This document shows, in pieces, positions 23,780-35,399 of a stretch of DNA of 64,000 nt (positions are counted from its first letter, which is position 1; each line of letters starts with the position of its first letter). The position numbers and the translations under genes are program-made. The stretch is taken from positions 7,392,342 through 7,456,341 of the forward strand of contig NC_037598.1 in the NCBI RefSeq assembly GCF_003073045.1, given 5' to 3'. The notes under the pieces were generated by a model. The model worked only from the letters and a program-made list of their open reading frames with translations. It ran no database searches and was not told the DNA's origin. Source of the DNA: Pomacea canaliculata. Its lineage: Eukaryota > Mollusca > Gastropoda > Architaenioglossa > Ampullariidae.

Positions 23780-24439
23780 ATTTTCTCTGACAGCAACATG
23801 ATGACTGCTTGTTTATCATTGTGTGGCAGCCTGCACCTGCCATGCTGTAGCAGTTATCTACATCAGCAAAATATTTCTCTATAATGAATCAGTAATTAAT
23901 ATAAAAAGCTATGTGCCACAAAGAAGCATCAGTCTGTGATCAGATGAAAGTGTTAGCGAGAAAGAGAGAAAATCACACACCTTAATTATTAGTCAGTGAT
24001 GTGTTTCAACATGTCCTCACCTTGTTTGTTATACGATTTCTGATAAGCAGGATATGGTGTTGGGATGGACATGGACTGATTGCCTTTTAATGCGACGACT
24101 ACATGTGATGTAACGAGTGGTACAGTAAAGTCTTATATAAGCATTTTGCTCTAATTCCTCGCCACTTCTTTAATTAAAAACTTAATTTCCATGGTGCACC
24201 TCGTTGTCTAACCGCGGCTAATCGACAGTATTTTCATTGGATGTTTAGTGAATTAGTGCAAATTATAAATCAGAATTAAAATTTTAAAAAGCTCTGATAC
24301 ATTGACTGTTTCTTGTTTGAAAGTATGGGAAGGATACAAGAAGTGTAGCACTGTGCTAAGCATACCGAATATTCACATTTACATAAGCGAGACACACATA
24401 GAACACGCACAGTGCACATAACCTACAAAACACAAAGTA
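23780..24439 (+). other. 3' flank / probable 3' UTR of phosphatase gene
   Basis: Non-coding sequence after the stop codon. No AATAAA is seen; ATTAAA at about 24173 is the best candidate polyadenylation signal. Confidence 0.4.
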
Positions 24440-25035
24440 TAATACAAAGAATTCTTCTTCTTCGTCTCGTTCCTATTCGCCCCCAGTGGAGCATAGGCCG
24501 CAACCACACCCCGCCATCGGACCCGGTCCTGGGGTCCCTCTCCAGTTGGCACCATGTCATGCCAGCTGTCTCCGCCTCTCTGTGGACTGATCTCCTCCAC
24601 GTCTGTCTGGGTCTCCCAACCCTGCGCCTCCCCTGTGGGTTCCAGCCTAAAGCTTGTCTTGTTAAATTGTCGGCTGGCTTTCGCAAAGTGTGACCAATCC
24701 AGCCCCACTTCCGCTTCTTGATGATCTGGATTGCAGATTTTTGGTTGGTTCTCTCACACTGGTCTGTACTGGAGATCTTCTCAGGCCATCTGATGTTGAG
24801 GATGCGGCTCAGACATCTGATGACAAATGTCTGTATCTTGTTGGTGATGGTGTTTGTCACATGCCATGTCTCAGATCCATACAGAAGGACTGACTTGACA
24901 TTTGTGTTGAAGATGCGGATCTTGGTGTGTAAAGACAAAGCCTTGGAGTTCCAGATAGGTCTTAGGGTGTGGAATGCAAGCCTGGCTTTGTTTATTCGGC
25001 TTCTGACATCTTCACCTCAGACACCTCAGACAAGA
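24440..25035 (-). mobile_element. 5'-truncated LINE, reverse transcriptase C-terminus
   Basis: A minus-strand frame open through 24423-24938 reads LHTKIRIFNTNVKSVLLYGS, ETWHVTNTITNKIQTFVIRC, LSRILNIRWPEKIS, KKRKWGWIGHTLRKP and GRPRQTWRRSVHREAE. This is the very characteristic C-terminal region of an RTE/I-like non-LTR retrotransposon. The frame continues upstream to about 25035 (ARLAFHTLRPIWNSKALS) and then stops abruptly, typical of 5' truncation. It ends near a GAA-rich tail at 24450-24470. The same family occurs at 31350-33240. Confidence 0.88.
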
Positions 25036-28000
25036 TGTGATGAAAGGAAGTGCAATGGATATTTTAGGATTTTTAATTCTATGTATTAAATAATCATGAA
25101 TTTTTATTTTTATAGCTGTTGTAATTTAAATTGATGCATATGTGTGTGTGTGTGTTTGAGGGTGAGCACGGGTATTAATCACAGTATCTGACCTAAAGAT
25201 CGTCAGGTAGGTTGCAGCAAAGCATTATAAATTGATCTCACCAGTCACTGGTGATGGGTTAATCGACACTTACCTTCTTCATAACTGATTCTAAACCCCT
25301 TGGTTGATACTTCTATTAAATGTCAGTAACTATGTATTTGAATCGTTAAGCTGCCACTTCTGAATTTTATTTTGTCCCTCGTTCTATTTTCTGCTGGGTC
25401 ATTAGAGAAAGTCAGACTAGCCTGCGCTTTCATTGTTGCCAGACAATGGAGAAATCATGCTCTGTGTCGCGCACCGCCCCGCAGACGGCGGAGGATGCAC
25501 GCCCGAAATCCGCTCGCACAGCCGGAGACGGCTTGCAAACATACCATTCGAACCACAGGCTGAGCGCAGACCACACAACGATGACTAAAACAAAGTTTAC
25601 AAAACAGACAGGTTTATTGACTAACATAAAATAACACTAATAGGAGGCAAGTATCAAAAATAATTCACAATAAAAGAGTTGCCCTGTGCACAGGCATGTT
25701 ACAGTAGGCGAAGAAGAAAATAAAAACGAAACAAAACAACAAGGGAAGACAAGCCACCCGCACGCACTGTTGGGTGGCGAGTCAAATGTCCGCTCAAGGT
25801 GTTCGCTGGCGGCAGCCCGCCCTCTCTGGCCCACGTGCCGCTACAGCGGTGACCCCCCCCCCTCTCTCTCTCTCCCTCTGTCCCCCCCTCGGTTCTCCCG
25901 TCCGGGTAGACCTTGGTCACGTGAGTCCCTGCTCGCCGGCCTCCACCCTAGGTGCTCGATGGCTAAGCCGCACACTGGCGCAGCAGGGTCCCGCTCACTC
26001 ATTACTCAGTTTCTAATAACATCCTTGTACAAATACACATCTATGACCAGCCTGGTCATGAAACCGCTTGCTCAATAAAAAATGTCCTCATACAGCTACA
26101 TACATGTAAGATCATCGGACTAGTCATAGAACCACTCGCCAAAAAATGCTCTCATACAGATACATATATTTTACCGTTAGACTAGTAGCCCTTAATTCAC
26201 AAATTCATACATGGAACAACGGGTGCGTGCCACAAGCGACGCGACCCGGCCACCACAAATTCTAACATAACATTGTGAGGCACCAAGTCTTACAAAAAAA
26301 AAAAAAAACATGAACAGAACTTGAACATGTAAAACCCTCTCACTCGCACTTCCAATGCCAACCCGGGCCCTATAGACTAGAATAGTGTGGAACTCAAAGA
26401 GATAGACTCTGCTCACCCAAATCGGCTTGTGATGAGAGACCAGCGCCGGCCGCTAGGGCCACGGTCTTACACCGTCCCCCACGTCCGGCGCCGTCCGTTG
26501 CTGGATGAAGACTCTCCAGAAAAGATAGAAAAACGCGCCAAGGACCCCGCGCGCGCGAAAAGGAAAGAAAAAGACAAAGAAAAGGGGGGAAGAAAGTCAA
26601 AGAGAGGGGTTTGCTGTGTTGTCCCGAAAAGAAGAGACCTGTGAAGATCCTGTGAGCAGCTGACGCGCGACGACAACGCCGCGAGTCAGGGCTCTTGGGC
26701 TCGCTAGACAGATAGGGTTACACAAGGACCCGGTGGTAAACCGTCCCTTGATTCTCCCCATCCGTACGCACACACCCAGCGACGGGCCAGCACAATACGG
26801 ACAGCAGAAAAATCGCCGACACGGAGAAATCCTCCCGACTCCGAGCTCTGCAAACAGATATCACATGCGCGAAATATACTGATGACCATTGCTGCATTTG
26901 CAAAACCTCGATTTATCTATATGACCTATTAAACCTGGGCTTGGTAGACTTTATGCCACAGAAATTATGCAAACTTTGATGTTTGGTCTGTGCTTCTATA
27001 TCGGCACACTTCTGTAAACTGTAATCAGAAAGACTAAATACTAGTTTAGTAAAATTAATAATTATAAGTGAAGTGCATGTTGCCTGAAGCCTCAACGATC
27101 GACATTTCTCCACCTTTTTTTTCTCCTGAGTGTTTGTTGTTGTAGGATTCATTTTTTTCATTTGTAAATAACATCGACTGGAGCTGTCATGATGAAAATG
27201 CAAATGCCTGCTCCCTTTTTCTTAAATCTTTCTCCCTCGTCCTCACACCTTAGTTAGCCCAATTCTAATCATTGGTAAAGGAAAGCGCCTATTAATTAAC
27301 CTAATGAGCATCTTCGTGGTTTTTGTTTACTTGCTATTTATTTATGTATTAATATTGCTTGAAAGTGCACACAGACAAAAAGATTTTCATGTCATCGTTG
27401 TAGCAGATTTTTAGAGCAGAGTACTACAAGCACTGAACATGTTTGAGGGAAACTGTCGTGTTGTGGGACAAGAAAACGCGTTCTTCTGCAGTCGTCACAA
27501 ACCCTACACTAGACGCTGTCAACAACACCTTTGAACTCTAACCTCGACACTAGACCTTACGAAACAGGGGACGCATACAAATTCCTTCAACTGCTGCTCC
27601 TGCTCCCCCCCCCCCCCCACTAGACTTGCCCTTGTCAATCATCGGAACTGTTTGACTGTTGACGTTGTCGTTAACGTTCGCTGCGGACAACGTAAACCTC
27701 ACGTAAGCCTGTCACCAAACGTGTGCTACAAGCTTTGCACAGAGATGACAATCCCATCAGTACCAGCAACAGACAGGAGGACATTCCTGTATACAACATA
27801 CATACTCCAAAGTCTTAAATCATAATCTCTCTGTATCTAAATATAGTATCACTCAGTTGGAAACGTGGAATAGGCAATCCTACAAAAGACAGTTGGTTCC
27901 TCCACAGAAAACAAAAGGCACCGCTTTACTTCAAAAGATGCACTTTACCCCTGTGCTACTATTTAACATCAGATCACAGCTTCGTCTGAACTGTACTTGA

Positions 28001-28515
28001 GAAGTAGATCTTAGGGCAGCTTATCGAATCCTGTTTTTTTTTTCTGGATTGTTTATAAAATCCAGTCTGTTACTGGCTGCAGTGTCTGAGTACTTGTAAA
28101 GTTATTTACTATAACGTTTCTGGTGGTTAACTAAAGGAAGAAAACGGCTTCAAAAATTCTCCAGCCGTCCTTCTTCTTCATCTTGCTACAATTATTTCAT
28201 TCTTTCAAGCATTACTTTGTCTTGCATGTAGTTTTCTCTTTCTATTGAACTTAAAATTTATGTTTTATTTCGTCTCTTCCTGTCTGTCTCACACATGCTT
28301 TTCCTCTCAGAGGTGCGATTTTAATTACTGTCAGATGTTGTACTCTTTTCACCCCGTCTCTAATTATAAAGCAATTTACTCGCAACTTTTAAAGCAATAA
28401 CATATTCAGCACATTATCTCCTACGATCACGCCTAAGACTTTTTCCGTCGTGCAAACGTGCAAAGTTTTGTCGGCTCCACGCATTCGTTTGTTGTTTACG
28501 TGACTGACGTAATGA
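25036..28515. other. Intergenic, with a GC-rich island
   Basis: No gene recognised. It holds the GC-rich block described separately (about 25437-26900), a C run at 27606-27619, and otherwise AT-rich sequence. Confidence 0.35.
25437..26900 (-). repeat. GC-rich island, possible solo LTR
   Basis: A 1.4-kb block rich in CpG and polypurine/polypyrimidine runs stands out sharply from its AT-rich surroundings. On the minus strand it has an AATAAA followed by a GT/T-rich stretch near 25570-25620, as in the R-U5 part of an LTR. A diverged 75-bp tandem duplication lies near 26035-26190. I could not find a convincing target duplication or matching second LTR, and no retroviral-type coding region is present. 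An unknown transposon or a CpG-island promoter are alternatives. Confidence 0.3.
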
Positions 28516-28523
28516 CCACGTAC

Positions 28524-28761
28524 CAGGGCCGTGCTTAGGGGCAGGCGGACGAGGCATCTGCCTATAGGGCCCCGCGCTTCAACGAACGTTACAAATAAAT
28601 TAATCGTAGGCTTATGTTGTAATGTGCTGTCAATGATAAAAGACGAGATATCCCTGAGGAAAAAAGTGACTTTAGATCCCAACTAAAACCGTGTGATCGT
28701 GGCGTGAGGGCCCCGCACATGCCCTTTGCCTCGGGCCCCGCGGGGGCTAAGAACGGGCCTG
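28524..28761. mobile_element. hAT-type MITE, 238 bp
   Basis: Left end CAGGGCCGTGCTTAG and right end CTAAGAACGGGCCTG are imperfect inverted copies. They are flanked by a perfect 8-bp duplication CCACGTAC (28516-28523 and 28762-28769). The 8-bp target duplication and CAGGGx termini are typical of non-autonomous hAT elements. There is no coding capacity. Confidence 0.92.
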
Positions 28762-28769
28762 CCACGTAC

Positions 28770-30093
28770 GATACTGAGCAATGTGGCTTTGTTCCTCCCT
28801 GTGCTCTGTTAGTTTATTACTTCTTCGAACCTTCAGACCTCACCTGAAAAAACAGAAAACGTGCAGAGCATGTAGACCTCCCTTTAACATTGCGCCGCTT
28901 GGCAATTACAAACAAGAACATTTAAAAAAAATTCTTCTGTCTGTGTGTGTTTAAATAGAAGGGAAAGAAAAGTAAAAAAAAAAAAAAATAGAGTGACAAA
29001 ACAATACAAATACAATACAATTTTATATATCTTTAACACATATCCAGACTTCAAAAAACTTTGTGGTTTGAACATGTAAAGGCCTAATAAAACTAAAATG
29101 TCAATGAAACTATAAAAATATTTTTGAGGATGATATGTTGGTGTCAACAATGTCGCGATCCGTTAACAGATTTATCGGCTTGTATGCCAATATGCTGTTT
29201 GTCTATCGGTTTGTCTGTCCGTCTGTCCTCCATGGGATTGTTGGTTATTATTACTTTATTAGGTCTAAGACTCCGCGCTTCATTTTAAAATATTTATTGT
29301 ACTTTCTTTTAGTTCAAGCGTATATTTTAGTCTACCATTCACGCAGCTCACTAGATTAAGGCGTACCCGTATGCGAAGGACAATGATCCCAGTCAGTTCA
29401 AGAGTGGGTTTGGCGGATATCTTTCTTAGTTTAAATAAAACACAATGTAAAGACACATTCGCTGCAAGCCCAATAAAGCAACAAAGAGTACAGTCGTGCC
29501 CATATCAAGGCTTCTTGATAATCTGATACTGAACGAATTTAACCGTTTAAAAGGATCTTTGATTTTTTTTTTTTTTTTTTTTGAGGACTCACATGCACCT
29601 GAGTGACTAGAAATTGTTTCTTTAACAGAGAGGCCAAGTTTAGTTTGCATCACTGTATGGATACAGATATCCTTCGCTTTTTTTGTGATAAGCAAATTTG
29701 CCGCTCGAGGGATTAGACATGTTGATAGAATAAAAGTATTAGAGTTTCGACAATATGTTTATCAAAGACGTACAAGTTGTTTTCGGAATGAGGACATCAT
29801 GCAGGGAATCCTATTGAAAGAAAGTTCGCACGTTGGTTTGTGATAAAATGAGTCAGTTACTAAATAAGATTACTAGAAGCACAAGATCGCATTGCGTCAT
29901 AAGCACGTTTGAAAATACTGACCAATCGGAGGACAGTTTAATTAAAACTCGCTACAAAAGACATGACCACACCTATCAACATTTGCAGTTGCTTGTGGTG
30001 TATATGGAGAAAAAGCTTCTCGCCACAGTCAATTCGCACCAGACGAGATCATCTGATTAGCTGGCAGTTAGGAAAAGATATTTTCACCTGGAA
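28770..30093. other. Intergenic, no supported gene
   Basis: AT-rich. A T run lies at 29561-29582. A 75-codon open frame at 29833-30060 has no recognisable features. The final 300 bases could be the promoter of the signal-peptide exon at 30094. Confidence 0.35.
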
Positions 30094-30148
30094 ATGGGCT
30101 TAACACTACTTGGAACCTTCTTCGTTTTGGGTCTCATGGCTATCAGGA
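30094..30148 (+). CDS. Orphan signal-peptide first exon
   Basis: ATG GGC starts an 18-codon hydrophobic peptide (MGLTLLGTFFVLGLMAIR) that ends in phase 1 at a consensus A|GTAAGT donor. Its length, phase and composition are those of the first exons of the two receptor-like genes in this window (8030-8087 and 52882-52990, both phase 1). No downstream exon could be found before the transposon-rich region. It may be the remains of a broken gene, or a distant alternative first exon of the gene at 52882-61650, whose second exon also accepts phase 1. Confidence 0.5.
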
Positions 30149-30893
30149 GTAAGTAGATTATATGATATTGACTATTTTACTCTGAAAGGCAAACATTTAT
30201 ATTTCTTAAAAGTTTTACTTAATATCTTACATCGAAGAATATTTTTATATTGTACCTAAGCGCATGTTTAAAGATAATTTCTTAGAACAAAAGAGAGTTC
30301 AGGAATTTAACTACAGATGATATTATAACTTTACGAAGCCGCCTTCTGTGTGCTGTAATAATCGAGAATGTAAATCGCTAGCAGATATCTACATGCGCGT
30401 GTTATTTATTTGTCTTCTTCACTCAATCTATCGAGTCTGTTGATGAGCTTTGTGTGCGATGTTGATGGACACGCAGAACGACCTTCGTTGGTTACACCTG
30501 TTCCTCCCGCTTTAAACTTTGTACCCACTCATTAACCTTTTGTTAATTCATAATGCTATGTCCATGCCGAACACACACCCGATGGCACCTTCTGAACATT
30601 TCAGTCTTTCTACTCCACCCCCTTCACTTAATCTGTTTGTAGATGGCGCTGTTTGAAAGCAGAGGCTCCATTGTTCTCATGGCCGAGTGCTACACTGTGC
30701 TTTGGCTTTTCTTTGTTCCGGATCTTCCGTCAATTTTCTGTATTTCTCCCTCAAAATACATAAAAACTAACTAAGCTGTACAATCTCAATATGCACAAGA
30801 CAATCAGAGATAATAATGTAAGACAAACAAAAATGCGATCGTCTTTAGTTGTAAGCCTTTCGTAAAGGGTGATCACTGAGAATTGGCAAAAGA
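30149..30893. other. Intergenic, no supported gene
   Basis: AT-rich sequence with no feature I can name. Confidence 0.35.
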
Positions 30894-30901
30894 GACTAGA
30901 G

Positions 30902-31109
30902 CCGCGGTTCTCAAACGGTGGGGCGCCCCCCCCCCCCACTGGGCGGGGCGCGCGACGTGCTTACAAGGGGGGCGGGAAGGAGGTAACTTTTTAAAAGTTT
31001 CTTATTCCGGTAGTAGTGAAATTAGCTTACATTGCTGGCGAAGGGGGGCGCGTGGACGTACCTTTGTTTGTCAGGGGGGGAGTCACAAGTAAAAGGTTGA
31101 GAACCGCTG
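30902..31109. mobile_element. hAT-type MITE, 208 bp
   Basis: Termini CCGCGGTTCTCAA and TTGAGAACCGCTG form imperfect inverted repeats of the well-known CAGxGGTTCTCAA type. They are flanked by a perfect 8-bp duplication GACTAGAG (30894-30901 and 31110-31117). The interior has G- and C-rich runs and no coding region. Confidence 0.93.
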
Positions 31110-31117
31110 GACTAGAG

Positions 31118-31349
31118 CATCCACAAGGTAATGATCACCCTGGCTGACAAATAAACTATGTTGTTTAGCCAGCCATAATCTTTCATTGACAAGTTACTGA
31201 ACTTGACAAGGAGCCAGAAAGTAAGATTTTACAGTAAGCAAACGTTGAACAACTCAGTCTTATTCCTGAGGCCCACGTAGAACGAATAGAGGTACCGTGG
31301 CCATGACAACGTAGTGACGGGTGCCAAGTCCATGAAAGTCGACTATGTA
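31118..31349. other. Intergenic spacer
   Basis: Short non-coding stretch between a MITE and a LINE; nothing else seen. Confidence 0.4.
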
Positions 31350-31675
31350 CTACAGCTAATCTATCTATCTATTCCTCTGCGTGCACATAAGGCCTCGACC
31401 AGACTCCACCACCGAGGTCGATCGCTGAAACCCGCTCCAGGTGACCCCATGTCCAGCCCTTTCCCTTCGTCTCCCTTTCCACTGTTCTTCTCCAAGTTTC
31501 CTTTGGGCGGCCTCGTTTACTTCGTTTCGTCTGGAGTCCATCGTAGGGCGACTCTGGAGAGGTCTGCTGTCTGCTGACGGAGCACATGTCCAATCCATCG
31601 CCAGCGGTTTTGTTGAACCTGCGTGGTGATGGACTCGGTTTCAGTTCTTCGGTGGAGTCGTTGGTGATGATATTT

Positions 31676-32350
31676 GTGACCCTCCACGACGAAATGAGTC
31701 GCTCGGAACAGTTTTGTTCTGGAGGCCCCGAAAGGTGATAGGGGTCAGTTTTGTGCAGTTTGACTTTTCATTAAAAATGGATTCTTTGGTTATCAAACTA
31801 TCAGGAAAATACACTGCTATGTTAAAATAAAAGTTAGAAATTAACTTAAAATACGTTATAATCGCGGTACCTTACTGCGATCCGTACTGCTTTTAGACGA
31901 AATTCAAACGCTGTTTCGATACTGTTTCCCTGTCATAACCTCATCGTGTTATACCTTGACAGAAAGCCCGGAGTCTGCATGTTCAACTTCTTTAAAGAAC
32001 GATTCAAATATTAACCGATCACAAGATTTGTCTGCAAAAGCTTAGGAGTCTGCATGTTAAACTTCTTCAAAGAACGATTCAAATATTAACCGATCACAAG
32101 ATTTGTCTGCAAAAGTTTAGGAGTAAACAGACCCCTGTCGGCCATCTTGACGCTAATCTTTAAACCCGCTTTTCTCAAAATGGCCGCCACCGTACTTTCA
32201 CACTTCAAACGTTTATAACTCACTCAATTTTAAGGCTAGAAGAACAACTTTTGTATCAAAAGAAAGTTCAGAACCTATACTTTTTAAAAATATGCAATTT
32301 GGCACATCTGAAATTCGCGACTTAAGACTCTTTTAGTCGTGGAGGGTCAC
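31676..32350. mobile_element. 675-bp TIR element nested in LINE
   Basis: Perfect 15-bp terminal inverted repeats (GTGACCCTCCACGAC at the left, its complement at the right), continuing imperfectly for about 20 more bases. They are flanked by ATTT on both sides (31672-31675 and 32351-32354). Removing the element and one ATTT restores the LINE reading frame (…FWPNIITND…), which proves an insertion. It is non-coding, with a 75-bp internal direct duplication at 31971-32120. The superfamily is not assigned. Confidence 0.88.
31971..32120. repeat. 75-bp direct tandem duplication
   Basis: Two copies starting GAGTCTGCATGTT at 31971 and 32046, nearly identical, inside the nested element. Confidence 0.9.
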
Positions 32351-33243
32351 ATTTGGCCAAAAGATGTTAAGTAGGCGCCTGAGGCATCTGTTTGGGAAGA
32401 CTTCAAGCTTGTTACTGATGGTTTTGGTCATCTTCCATGATTCTGATCCGTAAAGGAGGGTGCTGATCACAGTTGACTGGAAGATTCTCAGCTTGATCTT
32501 CTTGCTGATGTTTGTTGCCTTCCATGTGCTCCTGAGTGAGGCGAAGGCGTGGCTGGCTTTCGGGCTAGAATCTCCACCTCCACATCCCCGGTGTTTGACA
32601 TTTTGGACCCAAGAAACTGTCAACTTCCTCAATCTCTTCTCCATTTAGTTTGATGCTGTCTTGGACTCTGGCGTTCACTCTCATACTCTCCGTTTTCTTT
32701 GCGCTGACCTTCAGGCCAAGATTTCCATCTTGAAGTGAGCTCCTCCATCTTCGGTTGATGATGACATGGCCTCTCTGGTTCTTTGTGATCCCATCTGATG
32801 ATGTCCACGTTGCCTTGTGGATGTCTTTGTGTTGGAAGAGTGTGGCTCCAATCAGTAGGTTGTTTTCTTCACAAAAGTCTGCCAGTCTCTCTCCGTTGTC
32901 ATTGATAGTTCCGATTCCATGTTTGCCCATGACATGCTCCCTGCAGGTGTTGTCACTTCCCACCTTGGCATTGAGATCGCCGATGATGAACAACATGTCG
33001 TGGATTGGAACGCTCTCCGAGGCTGCCTGGAGCTGATCGTAAAAAGCATGTGTACTTTGAATGGAATCTTGCTCTCAAAAGCCTAGGTCCATAAGGCTTC
33101 CATTCCAGCAGTGCCTTTTCCGTTTTCTTGTTGAGGAGTAGAGCTACTCCTTCAGAGTGCTGAGCGTCTGATCTTCCTGAGAACAAGATGGTATGTCCTG
33201 ACGCTAGTCTCCTCTTTCCCGTGCCGGTCCATGACACGATCTG

Positions 33244-34900
33244 ATGTCCGGTAACAACAAGGTAGATTGTAATAGACAATCAGTCAAACTTAACGGCGTG
33301 AGTGATCAGGACTTGTCAAATGTTTTGAGCAGCTTTTATGCACGTTTTGAGAATCATGATTTTTCTGATAAAGTTAGGGCACTCACTCACTTGTCCCTAA
33401 TGATAACAGTAATTTCTCAAGCCGATGTGACAAAACTGCTTAAGCGGGTTAGGGTTAACAAGGTGCAGGGGCCAGATGGAATATGAGGGCGGGTCTTGGA
33501 TTGGTGTGCTGTTCAACTACGTGGAGTGTTTCAGCACCTCTTTAAATTCTCTATTGACTCAGGGCACATTCCTACACTCTGGAAACTCTCTAACATCATC
33601 CCACTCGCCCAAAAAGCTAATCCTAGTCAACCTAATGATTTTCGGCCAATAGCACTAACCTCCCTTATAATGAAAACCCTTCAGAAGATTGTCAAAAATC
33701 TCATCTTAACATCAGTAGAGAGTAAATTGGACCCACTGCAATTTGCTTATAGGAAGGGTAGGAGTGTTGATGATGCCAAGTTGTTTATTTTGAACATGCT
33801 GTATAAACATCTGGAAAAGCCCAAGACACATGCCAGACTACTTTTCGCAGATTTTATTTCTGCATTCAACACAGTACAACCATACCTTCTAGCTACCATA
33901 CCTTCTACCACACCAATTGGTGTTGTGGGTAGTGGATTTTTTTACATGCAGACAGCAGAGGGTGTATGTAAATAGTAATTATTCTGACATTATTGTCACA
34001 AGCACCGGGTCCCCACAAGATTGTTGTCTATCACCCTTGTTGTTTATCTTGTATACTGACAGCTGCAGAAGTATGGAGGATAATAGCTACCTCATTAAGA
34101 TTTCTGATGATACTGCATTGTTGACTCTTATACAAGAACGTAAGAAAGATCATGGAATTGCCTTAACAGACTTTGTGCAGTGGTGCGATGAGAACTTTCT
34201 TGAGTTAAATGTAGACAAAACAAAAGAATTGAATATAGATTTTAGGAGATTTAAAGAGGATTTTGTTGCTCCCAGTGTGATACATAGCAAACCTGTTGAA
34301 ACTGTTACCTCTTTCAGGCACCTGGAAACTGTTTTTGATTGCCAGCTTAATTGACTCTAAACACTGAACACATTGTCAAACGTGGCAAGCAAAGAATGTA
34401 CCTTCTGCGGAAGTTAAATAGTTTTTCAGTCAGCCAAACAATTTTAGGCCGTTTGTACTAGTCGTTTATTGAGAGTCTTTTATCTTTTTCATTTGTATGC
34501 TGGTTTCGTAATGTATCTGTCCATGATAGGAATAGTTTGAATAGCATTGTTTACATCTGTTCTAAGATAATTGCTAACAAACAGAGAGACTTAACTTCCT
34601 TCTGTGACCAACAACTAGTAAAGAAAGCTTCCAGCATTCTGTCCATACCTGAACATGTGCTAGCGGGGGAATTTGTTTTATTAATCTCAGGTAACCGCTA
34701 TGCCATGCCTGTATGCAAAAGCAATAGGCATCTGAAATCTTTTGTGCCATCAGCATGTTACACCTCTTGTTCATTTTGGAAGGGAAGGTGCTTCCACCTT
34801 AAGGTGATTTCGCAATGTAGCACCTCAGTTGTTATTGAGGCTTGTAGATGGGGGAAACACAGAGCTGGGGCGAAATGGCAGTTGTTCAGTGTCATGTATA
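33244..34900 (+). mobile_element. Rex1/CR1-like LINE reverse transcriptase, degenerate
   Basis: Plus-strand fragments in order: LSNVLSSFYARFENHDFSD, VTKLLKRVRVNKVQGPDGI then a stop, LFKFSIDSGHIPTLWKLSNI, DFRPIALTSLIMKTLQKIV, LDPLQFAYRKGRSVDDAKL, LLFADFISAFNTVQPYLL, then a frame change into GSPQDCCLSPLLFILYTDSC, SDDTALLT (catalytic Tyr-x-Asp-Asp now Ile-Ser-Asp-Asp), FLELNVDKTKELNIDF, and a C-terminal part with SFVPSACYTS. Stops, a shift and loss of the catalytic Tyr show it is dead. It abuts the opposite-strand LINE at 33240, so one inserted into or truncated the other. Confidence 0.85.
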
Positions 34901-35399
34901 GTAATTCGTAATGGCTTTTATGAACATCCAACCCGTTTAAAGTTGTTTTAGATCTTTTATCCACTTCAGTCTAACTTTCAACTTGAAGGAAAAATAATCT
35001 TTCAATCTTCTTTGGGGATATCTGTACTGGAGTGAGTTTTGTCGCAAAACTATTTCAAAAACATCTAGCCTTCACGACGTGTTTTTTTTTTGCTTGAGGG
35101 TAAGGTTGCTACCATTCAAAGTCTTAATTTATCAGGATGCAGTTGACTTAACAGTTTGTTAGTATAAAATAAGATGGTTACCATTATTATTTAGTAGTCA
35201 ATAATGCATCTAAAACTGTTTACGCTTTTAAGGAAGATGATTAAATGATTTTTAGAATTTTTTTCTGCAGATGGACACAAAAAAGTCTAGAGGGACAATA
35301 AACAGAAGGGATTAATAGCTATCAGTTTCATATCAATAAAACATATGCCAGTGTTTCACCCTGAGTACAGGAGACATGTGGGTAACACGGAATGTTTAC
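34901..35399. other. Spacer between LINE and KDZ gene
   Basis: No gene seen; AT-rich. It presumably includes the 3' UTR of the minus-strand KDZ gene. Confidence 0.4.

Larger units (their letters stand above)
31350..33240 (-). mobile_element. LINE with endonuclease, internally deleted RT and nested element
   Basis: On the minus strand the order is: endonuclease N-part (LASGHTILFSGRSDAQHSEG, VALLLNKKTEKALLEWKPYG; 33279-32953), endonuclease centre (FIIGDLNAKVGSDNT, NGERLADFCEENNLLIGATL, HVIINRRWRSSLQD), directly fused in frame to GLKVSAKKTESMRVN, then the RT C-terminal part (KLRIFQSTVISTLLYGSESW, RRLLNIFWPN) and, beyond a nested 675-bp element, the terminal part (RGRPKETWRRTVERE). The RT fingers and palm with the catalytic YADD are missing: a large in-frame deletion joins endonuclease to thumb near 32727. 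The family is the same as that at 24440-25035. It is inactive. Confidence 0.88.

Noticed and set aside
25686..26078. Plus-strand ORF of 130 codons in the GC-rich island
   Set aside because: Overlaps open frames on both strands, as expected for GC-rich DNA with few stops; no domain.
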